Below are positions 1-5,283 of a stretch of DNA of 9,003 nucleotides, piece after piece. The translations under genes and the position numbers were made by a program. Numbering within the stretch: the stretch's first letter is position 1; every line of letters starts with the position of its first letter. Origin of the DNA: Betaproteobacteria bacterium (GTDB taxonomy: Bacteria; Pseudomonadota; Gammaproteobacteria; Burkholderiales; SG8-39); contig JAOUFA010000135.1 of the NCBI GenBank assembly GCA_029858545.1, forward strand, positions 1 through 9,003. The letters run 5' to 3'. The notes beneath the pieces were generated by a model. The model did not search any database, was not told the DNA's origin, and saw only the letters and a program-made list of their open reading frames with translations.

Positions 1-975
1 ACGCAGACCCTCCGTGGTCTCGATCACGCCGCCGAACATCCCGGCGTCCCAGTGCATCCAGCGTTTACCCGAACGCACTGCGGTCGCGAGCACCCGGCAC
101 ACAAAATAGCCCGCATCTGAGACCAGGTAGCGGCCCGGTTCGGCAATCACCTGCACGTCTTCAGCAAACACGCCCAGCGCCTCGTTGATCAGTTCGCCAA
201 TCGATTCGATCGACGGAATCGGCTTCACGTGGCGCACCGGGAAACCGCCGCCAATATCGAGCATCCTGGGCCGCAAGCCCGCTTTTTGCATCACATCGAA
301 CAGCGCGCGTGCCTTGTCGATACCGACACGCCAGTTTTCGGGATTGCGGCACTGAGAACCGACATGGAAGGTCACCCCTGCGAGATCCGCGCCGAGCGCC
401 GCGGCGGCGGCGACGATTTCTTTCGCGTCCGAGACTCCCGCACCGAATTTTCCGGAAAGCGGCCAGTCGCTGCCGATATTGGGCGCCGCGATGCGCAGAT
501 AGATCTTGGCATCGCGCTTCACCTCGAACACCTTGCGCAGTTCGTCGAGGCTGTCGATCACGTACCATTCGACGCCCTTGCCCGCCGCGTAGACGATGGA
601 CTCGCGCGCCTTGACCGGGTTCGAGTAGAAGATCTCCGCGGCCGGCACACCGAGCGATAGCAGGAGGTCGAGTTCCGCGACGGAGGCGATCTCGAAGCCC
701 GAACCCTCCTGCACCAGCGCCTTCACCACGCGCCGGTCGGGATTCGCCTTGACTGCGTAGTGGGGGCGCACGCGAGGCATCACCGTGCGCAAACGCCGGT
801 ACTTTTCCCGCACGATGGCGGTATCGACGATCAGGAATGGCCGCGTGTACTTCTGGCGGGCCGCGGAACGCACCGTCTCGAAGTCAAGACTGACTTCCGG
901 ATGCGTGTCGAAGAGTTGTTCTTGAAGAGCTTGTGACTGTCTGCTGCGGAGGATGCTGGCGGGGCGTGAGCCCAT
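1..975 (-). CDS. PLP-dependent ornithine/lysine-type decarboxylase (fold type III), 3' end off the window
   Basis: This gene encodes a group IV (alanine-racemase-like fold) amino-acid decarboxylase, most likely ornithine decarboxylase, which makes putrescine from ornithine in the cytoplasm; dual ornithine/lysine use is common in these bacterial enzymes. 325 codons are visible, starting with the ATG at 975 and open at the left edge; the family is usually about 390 residues. Visible landmarks are HYAVKANPD with the PLP lysine at residue 76, FHVGSQ near residue 200, LDIGGGFP near 240, and AEPGR near 277. The C-terminal segment with the second-subunit active-site cysteine lies outside the window. 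The start is supported by GGGAG (982-986) six bases upstream of the ATG. A 21-codon ORF ends 20 bases upstream, and a strong promoter precedes both. The first 40 or so residues are polar and probably only loosely conserved. The family is certain; the choice of ornithine over lysine or diaminopimelate is inferred from motif style and the lack of lysA-type neighbours. Confidence 0.9.
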   Translation of the reverse strand, partial: MGSRPASILRSRQSQALQEQLFDTHPEVSLDFETVRSAARQKYTRPFLIVDTAIVREKYRRLRTVMPRVRPHYAVKANPDRRVVKALVQEGSGFEIASVAELDLLLSLGVPAAEIFYSNPVKARESIVYAAGKGVEWYVIDSLDELRKVFEVKRDAKIYLRIAAPNIGSDWPLSGKFGAGVSDAKEIVAAAAALGADLAGVTFHVGSQCRNPENWRVGIDKARALFDVMQKAGLRPRMLDIGGGFPVRHVKPIPSIESIGELINEALGVFAEDVQVIAEPGRYLVSDAGYFVCRVLATAVRSGKRWMHWDAGMFGGVIETTEGLR

Positions 976-981
976 CAATGT

Positions 982-986
982 CTCCC
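982..986 (-). promoter_or_regulatory. Ribosome binding site of the decarboxylase
   Basis: GGGAG on the minus strand, followed by six bases and then the ATG at 975. It fixes the start of the decarboxylase and lies in the 20-base gap after the stop codon of the leader ORF. Confidence 0.6.
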
Positions 987-995
987 GGGTTCGAA

Positions 996-1061
996 CTAGG
1001 TTTCAGGAATCGCCGTGATAGATGCGTCAAAGCCGGCAACCGAGTTCCTTTGTCCTGTCAT
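996..1061 (-). CDS. Putative 21-residue leader peptide upstream of the decarboxylase
   Basis: This is a short ORF, ATG at 1061 to TAG at 996-998, encoding a 21-residue peptide that begins MTGQRNSVAG and ends AIPET. It has the best ribosome binding site in the window: two overlapping purine blocks (AGGAG and AAGGAGG, 1067-1078) five bases from the ATG. It lies about 55 bases downstream of the predicted transcription start and its stop is 20 bases before the decarboxylase ATG, so any transcript for the decarboxylase carries it. No membrane segment, cysteine or lipobox is present, and I recognise no family. Position and size fit a regulatory leader peptide or a translational-coupling ORF. The family precedent is SpeFL, the ornithine-sensing leader of enterobacterial speF, but I see no sequence similarity to it. 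An in-frame ATG at 1115 could add 18 codons, but it would sit almost on the transcription start and lacks a ribosome binding site. Confidence 0.55.
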   Translation of the reverse strand: MTGQRNSVAGFDASITAIPET

Positions 1062-1066
1062 GATGA

Positions 1067-1078
1067 CCTCCTTCTCCT
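1067..1078 (-). promoter_or_regulatory. Strong double Shine-Dalgarno of the leader ORF
   Basis: The minus strand reads AGGAGAAGGAGG, ending five bases before the ATG at 1061. It is a near-perfect anti-16S match and far stronger than the sites of the neighbouring genes. This is the main reason to treat the 21-codon ORF as translated and to prefer ATG 1061 over the in-frame ATG at 1115. Confidence 0.7.
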
Positions 1079-1122
1079 CGCGGGCGTTGTTGTCGCTGGC
1101 GTTACGCCGAAACATGCGCCGG

Positions 1123-1150
1123 ATTATAGGGACGACCCCCGACGAGTCAA
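1123..1150 (-). promoter_or_regulatory. Sigma-70 promoter of the leader ORF and decarboxylase
   Basis: On the minus strand the -35 is TTGACT (1145-1150, five of six to consensus) and the -10 is TATAAT (1123-1128, exact consensus), with a 16-base spacer (1129-1144). The predicted transcription start is near 1116. The DNA just upstream (about 1151-1190) is clearly AT-rich against a GC-rich background and could act as an UP element. This is the clearest promoter in the window and makes the decarboxylase a transcription unit separate from apbC-dcd. Confidence 0.8.
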
Positions 1151-1183
1151 TACCGAAAATGCAAAATTCCTTGAGGAGCCGAG

Positions 1184-1215
1184 AAAAATCTTGAATCGTC
1201 GGGTTTCGCCGACGA
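1184..1215 (-). terminator. Possible terminator downstream of dcd
   Basis: A perfect 7-bp stem, TCGTCGG (1209-1215 read on the minus strand) pairing with CCGACGA (1196-1202), closes a six-base loop. A run of five T (1184-1188) follows seven bases after the stem on the minus strand. The gap between stem and T-run makes it a weak intrinsic terminator at best. It sits 60 bases after the dcd stop codon and before the decarboxylase promoter, where a terminator is expected. The repeated arm could instead be a regulator-binding site. Confidence 0.35.
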
Positions 1216-1268
1216 CCACTATAGGCTGGCATGGCGGGGCCGCAAGACCCCATATGTAGTGGTTTTTT
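1215..1268 (+). terminator. Terminator-like hairpin with a T-run on the plus strand, just after dcd
   Basis: ACCACTA (1215-1221) pairs with TAGTGGT (1257-1263), with an inner GGGG/CCCC stem (1236-1239 and 1248-1251). On the plus strand the outer stem runs straight into six T (1263-1268). On the minus strand this becomes an A-run before the hairpin, so the element could end dcd transcription only without a U-tract. No plus-strand gene is visible ahead of it, so its use is unclear: it may protect dcd from antisense transcription or be part of a bidirectional terminator. The outer and inner stems are separated by unpaired bases, so the fold needs to be calculated. Confidence 0.35.
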
Positions 1269-1274
1269 GCCGAT

Positions 1275-1841
1275 CTAGATGCGGGGGAGGGTAACGCCCT
1301 CCTGGCCCTGGTACTTGCCGCCCCGGTCGCGATAGGACGTTTCGCACACTTCGTCGGACTCGATGAAGATGACCTGCGCGACGCCCTCGTTGGCGTAGAT
1401 GCGCGCCGGCAACGGCGTGGTATTGGAAAACTCCAGGGTGACATGCCCCTCCCACTCGGGCTCGAGCGGGGTGACATTGACGATGATCCCGCAGCGCGCG
1501 TAGGTCGACTTGCCCAGGCAGATGGTCAGCACGTTTCTCGGGATGCGGAAGAATTCCACGGTCCGCGCCAGCGCGAAGGAATTCGGCGGGATGATGCAAA
1601 CATCGCCTTTGAAATCGACGAACGACTTTTCGTCGAAATTCTTCGGATCGACGATCGTCGAGTTGATGTTGGTGAAGATCTTGAACTCGCTCGAACAGCG
1701 GATGTCGTAGCCGTAGCTCGAAGTGCCGTACGACACGATCCGGCGACCCGCCACCTCCTTCACCTGGTCCGGTTCGAAGGGCTCGATCATGCGCTGCTGC
1801 GCCGCCATGCGGCGGATCCACTTGTCGGATTTGATGGTCAT
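1275..1841 (-). CDS. dcd: dCTP deaminase
   Basis: Deaminates dCTP to dUTP, feeding dUMP and then dTMP synthesis in the cytoplasm; the enzyme is a homotrimer. The 188-residue length is the normal full length. The signature block reads GKSTYARCGIIVNVTP, giving Ser112 and Arg116, followed by VTLEFSN with the catalytic Glu137; these correspond to Ser111, Arg115 and Glu138 of the E. coli enzyme. The C-terminal part carries KYQGQEG, the segment that closes over the nucleotide. The start is MTIKSDKWIRRMA with GGAGG six bases upstream; that site forms part of the palindrome GGAGGCCTCC. The gene starts 34 bases after the apbC stop in the same direction, so the two are probably cotranscribed. The sequence has the mono-functional form; nothing suggests the bifunctional dCTP deaminase/dUTPase. 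Confidence 0.97.
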   Translation of the reverse strand: MTIKSDKWIRRMAAQQRMIEPFEPDQVKEVAGRRIVSYGTSSYGYDIRCSSEFKIFTNINSTIVDPKNFDEKSFVDFKGDVCIIPPNSFALARTVEFFRIPRNVLTICLGKSTYARCGIIVNVTPLEPEWEGHVTLEFSNTTPLPARIYANEGVAQVIFIESDEVCETSYRDRGGKYQGQEGVTLPRI

Positions 1842-1875
1842 CGGAGGCCTCCGGTCGGCAGGTCCGCGCGCGCCA

Positions 1876-2961
1876 TCAGGTGTTCTGCACCACGATACTG
1901 GGGAACTTGGAGGTCATGTCCTTCTGCGACTCGGCGACCTTCACCGCGCAGCGGCGGGCAATGCGCCGATAGATCTCGGCGACCTTGCCATCCGGATCGG
2001 CGACCACCGTGGGCCGGCCCGAATCGGCCTGCTCGCGGATGCCCGCGTCAAGCGGCAGCTCGCCCAGCAGTTCAGTCTTGTAGTCCTGGCACATCTTCTC
2101 GGCGCCGCCGGCGCCGAAGATGTGGCTCTCGTGGCCGCAGTTCGGACAGAAATGGACCGACATGTTCTCGACAATGCCGAGGATCGGGATGCCGACCTTC
2201 TCGAACATCTTGAGGCCCTTCCGCGCGTCGATCAGCGCGATGTCCTGCGGCGTGGTGACGATCACCGCGCCGGTGACCGGCACCTTTTGCGCGAGCGTGA
2301 GCTGTATGTCGCCGGTGCCCGGCGGCAGGTCGACCACCAGGTAATCGAGATCCTTCCAGTGCGTGTCACGCAGCAACTGTTCGAGCGCCTGCGTGACCAT
2401 CGGCCCGCGCCACACCATCGGCGTGTCGACGTCGATCATGAATCCGATCGATATCGCCTGGATGCCGTGTCCTTCCATCGGCTCGAGCGTCTTGCCGTCC
2501 TTCGACTGCGGGCGTCCGGCGATGCCGAGCATGGTCGGCTGCGAGGGCCCGTAGATGTCCGCGTCGAGCATGCCCACCGAGGCGCCCTCGGCGGCAAGCG
2601 CGAGCGCGAGGTTCACCGCGGTGGTCGACTTGCCGACGCCTCCCTTGCCCGAGGCGATCGCAATGATGTTCTTGATTCCGGGAATCAGCTTCACGCCGCG
2701 CTGTACCGCGTGCGCGACCACCTTGGAATACACATTCACCGACACCCGGGCCGCGCCGGCGGCCTTGAGCGCCTCGCTCACCTGCCTGCGGATCGGCTCG
2801 AACTGGCTCTTGCCGGGATAGCCCAGTTCGATGTCGAGCGACAGCTCGTCCCCCGCAAGCTTGATGTTCCTCGCCGAGCGGCTGCTCGCGAAGTCCTTGC
2901 CGGTATTCGGATCGATGAGTGTCTTGAGGCTTGCCTGGACCTGCGCTTCGTTGATTGCCAT
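1876..2961 (-). CDS. apbC: Mrp/ApbC-type Fe-S cluster carrier ATPase
   Basis: A cytoplasmic P-loop ATPase that holds and hands over [4Fe-4S] clusters to apo-proteins; also known as Mrp. The 361-residue protein has an N-terminal MIP18/DUF59 domain (about residues 5-90), then the MinD/ParA-like ATPase with the deviant Walker A GKGGVGKS (105-112), DADIYGPS (133-140), and DLPPGTGD (211-218). The cluster-binding pair is FCPNC, Cys272 and Cys275, which bridges a dimer. I place the start at ATG 2961 (MAINEAQVQ), preceded by AAGG at a fair distance. An in-frame ATG 20 codons upstream is disfavoured because that stretch lies in the divergent promoter region and the extra residues do not belong to the family. 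It is divergent from metG, an arrangement also seen in E. coli (mrp-metG), and is followed by dcd. Confidence 0.96.
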   Translation of the reverse strand: MAINEAQVQASLKTLIDPNTGKDFASSRSARNIKLAGDELSLDIELGYPGKSQFEPIRRQVSEALKAAGAARVSVNVYSKVVAHAVQRGVKLIPGIKNIIAIASGKGGVGKSTTAVNLALALAAEGASVGMLDADIYGPSQPTMLGIAGRPQSKDGKTLEPMEGHGIQAISIGFMIDVDTPMVWRGPMVTQALEQLLRDTHWKDLDYLVVDLPPGTGDIQLTLAQKVPVTGAVIVTTPQDIALIDARKGLKMFEKVGIPILGIVENMSVHFCPNCGHESHIFGAGGAEKMCQDYKTELLGELPLDAGIREQADSGRPTVVADPDGKVAEIYRRIARRCAVKVAESQKDMTSKFPSIVVQNT

Positions 2962-3021
2962 GAACTTACCTTGCGGAAGAAAACTGTGGAAAGAAGCGGG
3001 TAAGTGTACAGAAATCGCCAC

Positions 3022-3036
3022 CCCGCGGAGCGCGGG
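3022..3036. repeat. Short GC inverted repeat in the apbC-metG divergent region
   Basis: CCCGCG (3022-3027) and CGCGGG (3031-3036) form a perfect 6-bp inverted repeat around GAG. It lies between the two divergent starts, 60 bases from the apbC ATG and 80 from the metG ATG. It could be an operator or part of a 5' leader structure, but nothing in the sequence decides this. Confidence 0.3.
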
Positions 3037-3049
3037 ACTGCTTATCGCT

Positions 3050-3058
3050 TGTTAGAAT
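3050..3058 (+). promoter_or_regulatory. Possible extended -10 promoter for metG
   Basis: The sequence TGTTAGAAT fits the extended -10 form TGnTAnAAT, with the hexamer TAGAAT at 3053-3058 (five of six to consensus). No acceptable -35 is found 16-18 bases upstream. Transcription would start near 3065, giving a leader of about 50 bases before the metG ATG. I found no convincing promoter for apbC on the other strand; TACACT at about 3003-3008 is the closest -10 but has no matching -35. Confidence 0.35.
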
Positions 3059-3115
3059 TCCCTGTTCCGCGTCAATACCCGCGTTCCCACCCGTACTTTC
3101 TTCGCGTACCCGCCA

Positions 3116-5236
3116 ATGCCCCGCCCACGCCGGCTGTTCGTCACCACCGCCCTGCCCTACGCCAACGGGTCGTTTCACATCGGCCACATCATGGAGTACA
3201 TCCAGGCCGACATCTGGGTGCGGTTTCAGCGCATGCAAGGCCACGAGGTGCATTTTGTGTGTGCCGACGACGCGCACGGCGCGCCGATCATGCTCAAGGC
3301 CGAAGCCGAGGGGGTCACCCCCGAGCAACTGATCGGCCGGATCGCCGCCGAGCGGCCGCGCTACCTGGACGGCTTTCATATCCGGTTTGACAACTGGCAT
3401 TCGACCCATTCCGACGAAAACACCGAACTCTCCCAGGATATCTACCGCAAACTCAAGGCGGCGGGCCTCATCTACACCAAACCGGTCGAGCAGTTCTACG
3501 ACCCGGTGAAAGGCATGTTTCTCGCCGATCGCTACCTCAAGGGCGAATGCCCCCAATGCGGCGCGAAAGACCAGTACGGCGATGCCTGCGAAGTGTGCAG
3601 CAGCGTCTACGCGCCGACCGACCTGAAACATCCCTATTCGACGCTCTCGGGCGCGGAGCCGGTTCTCAAAACCTCCGAGCATTACTTCTTCCGGCTGTCC
3701 GACGCGAAGTGCAAACAGTTCCTGCGCGAATGGCTCGGAGAACCCGGCCGCCTGCAATCCCAGGTCGTCAACAAGGCCCGCGAATGGCTCGAGGGCGACG
3801 CCGACAAATCGCTCGGCGACTGGGATATTTCGCGCGACGCGCCTTACTTCGGCATCCGCATTCCCGACACCCCGGACAAGTATTTCTACGTCTGGCTCGA
3901 TGCGCCGGTCGGCTATCTCGCCAGCCTGAAGAACTATTGCGCGAAGAAGAACCTCGACTTCGAGGCGCTGCTTGCCGCACCCGACACCGAACAGATCCAC
4001 TTCATCGGCAAGGACATCATCTACTTCCACACCCTGTTCTGGCCGGCGACGCTGAAATTCGCCGGCTACAAGGTGCCCGACCACGTCTACGTGCACGGTT
4101 TCATCACCGTATCGGGCGAGAAGATGTCCAAGAGCCGCGGCACCGGCATCAGCCCGCTGCGCTACCTGGAACTCGGCATGAACCCCGAGTGGCTGCGCTA
4201 CTACCTCGCGGCGAAGTTGAACGCCAATGTCGAGGACGTCGACTTCAATCCGGACGACTTCCTCGCACGGGTCAACAGCGATCTGGTGGGGAAGTACGTG
4301 AATATCGCGAGCCGCGCCGCAGGCTTCGTCGCGAAACGCTTTGGCGGTCGATTGTGCGCCGCCTCGGTACCGGAAAACGCGCTGCTGGAGAAGTTTCAGG
4401 CCGCCGCCGGAGCGATCGCCGCAAGCTACGCGACGCGCGAGTTCGGCAAGGCGCTGCGCGACATCATGGCGCTCGCCGATGACGCGAATTCCTTCGTTGA
4501 CCTCAACCGGCCCTGGGACCTCGCGAAAGATTCCCAGGCATCGCCCCGCCTGCACCAGGTCTGCTCGGACGCCATCAATCTGTTTCGCCTGCTCACGATC
4601 TATCTGAAGCCCGTGCTGCCGCAACTCGCGCTACAGGTGGAGGGGTTCCTTGCCGTCGAGCCGCTCGACTGGCGCGATGCCGGGACGCTGCTGCCGGCCG
4701 GACACCGCATCCAGGAATACCGGCATCTGCTCACGCGCGTCGAGGAGAAACAACTCGATGCGCTTTTCGAACCGCCCGCCGCGCAAGCCGTCCCGCAAGC
4801 GACCGCGCCGCAGCGCCACGCCCAACACCAACAGCACCAGAGCAAGGAACGCACGATGAGCGAACCCGCCGCAACGCCCCCCGCCGTGCAACCCGCCGCG
4901 GACAAGCCCGCGACGATCTCGATCGACGATTTCGCCCGGCTCGAGCTGCGCGTCGCGCGTATCGCGAACGCCGAGCAGGTCGAAGGCGCCGACAAGCTCG
5001 TCAAACTGACGCTCGACCTTGGCGGCGAACAGCGCACGGTGTTCGCCGGCATCAAGTCGGCGTACGCACCCGACTCGCTCAAGGGCCGGCTCACCGTGAT
5101 GGTCGCCAATCTGGCGCCGCGCAAGATGCGCTTCGGCGTGTCCGAGGGCATGGTGCTCGCCGCCTCGGGCGACGGACCGGGAATATTCCTCATCGCACCC
5201 GATAGCGGGGCCGAAGCGGGCATGCGCGTAAAATAG
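3116..5236 (+). CDS. metG: Methionyl-tRNA synthetase with C-terminal tRNA-binding domain
   Basis: Charges tRNA(Met), both initiator and elongator, with methionine in the cytoplasm. The 706 residues match the long MetG1 form. The N-terminus carries ALPYANG and the HIGH signature at residues 21-24. The connective peptide has one zinc-binding knuckle, Cys145-x2-Cys148 and Cys158-x2-Cys161. The catalytic KMSKS loop is at 336-340, followed by the helical anticodon-binding domain to about residue 555. A Pro/Gln/Ala-rich linker (about 556-603) leads to an OB-fold Trbp111-like tRNA-binding domain (604-706) that dimerises the enzyme. No clear Shine-Dalgarno precedes ATG 3116, but the N-terminal match to the family fixes the start. 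An in-frame ATG at 4856 inside the linker has a good ribosome binding site. The gene is first in a same-direction run of four. Confidence 0.98.
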   Translation: MPRPRRLFVTTALPYANGSFHIGHIMEYIQADIWVRFQRMQGHEVHFVCADDAHGAPIMLKAEAEGVTPEQLIGRIAAERPRYLDGFHIRFDNWHSTHSDENTELSQDIYRKLKAAGLIYTKPVEQFYDPVKGMFLADRYLKGECPQCGAKDQYGDACEVCSSVYAPTDLKHPYSTLSGAEPVLKTSEHYFFRLSDAKCKQFLREWLGEPGRLQSQVVNKAREWLEGDADKSLGDWDISRDAPYFGIRIPDTPDKYFYVWLDAPVGYLASLKNYCAKKNLDFEALLAAPDTEQIHFIGKDIIYFHTLFWPATLKFAGYKVPDHVYVHGFITVSGEKMSKSRGTGISPLRYLELGMNPEWLRYYLAAKLNANVEDVDFNPDDFLARVNSDLVGKYVNIASRAAGFVAKRFGGRLCAASVPENALLEKFQAAAGAIAASYATREFGKALRDIMALADDANSFVDLNRPWDLAKDSQASPRLHQVCSDAINLFRLLTIYLKPVLPQLALQVEGFLAVEPLDWRDAGTLLPAGHRIQEYRHLLTRVEEKQLDALFEPPAAQAVPQATAPQRHAQHQQHQSKERTMSEPAATPPAVQPAADKPATISIDDFARLELRVARIANAEQVEGADKLVKLTLDLGGEQRTVFAGIKSAYAPDSLKGRLTVMVANLAPRKMRFGVSEGMVLAASGDGPGIFLIAPDSGAEAGMRVK
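4844..4858 (+). promoter_or_regulatory. Possible internal translation start within metG
   Basis: AAGGA (4844-4848) lies seven bases before an in-frame ATG at 4856, codon 581 of metG, right in the low-complexity linker. Initiation here would give a free 126-residue tRNA-binding domain like stand-alone Trbp111/YgjH proteins. metG's own start lacks a site this good. It may be chance, since AAGGA is short. Confidence 0.3.
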
Positions 5237-5283
5237 GTCGGCCGCAACAACCACGCCCTGTTTCCCGACTCGCGTCCGCCTCA

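Noticed and set aside
982..996. A TTCGAACC sequence resembling a tRNA T-loop
   Set aside because: There is no acceptor stem, D-arm or anticodon arm at the right spacing on either strand, so it is not a tRNA or an attachment site made from one.
1113..1115. An in-frame ATG that would extend the leader peptide to 39 residues
   Set aside because: It coincides with the predicted transcription start and has no ribosome binding site, whereas ATG 1061 has a near-perfect one. Leaderless initiation cannot be fully excluded.
933..1259. A 108-codon plus-strand ORF across the decarboxylase leader region
   Set aside because: It overlaps the promoter, leader ORF and decarboxylase start on the other strand, has no good ribosome binding site, and its protein looks like random composition.
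1443..3003. Two long plus-strand open frames (1443-2213 and 1723-3003) over dcd and apbC
   Set aside because: Both are antisense to well-supported genes and their translations lack any domain signature.
2962..3021. An in-frame upstream ATG that would lengthen apbC by 20 residues
   Set aside because: The added residues are not typical of the family, there is no ribosome binding site, and the stretch covers most of the divergent promoter region. ATG 2961 gives the usual MAINEAQVQ-type start.
2966..4624. A 552-codon open frame antisense to metG
   Set aside because: It mirrors the synthetase reading frame, as expected at this GC content. The metG protein is unambiguous and the antisense translation has no recognisable domain.
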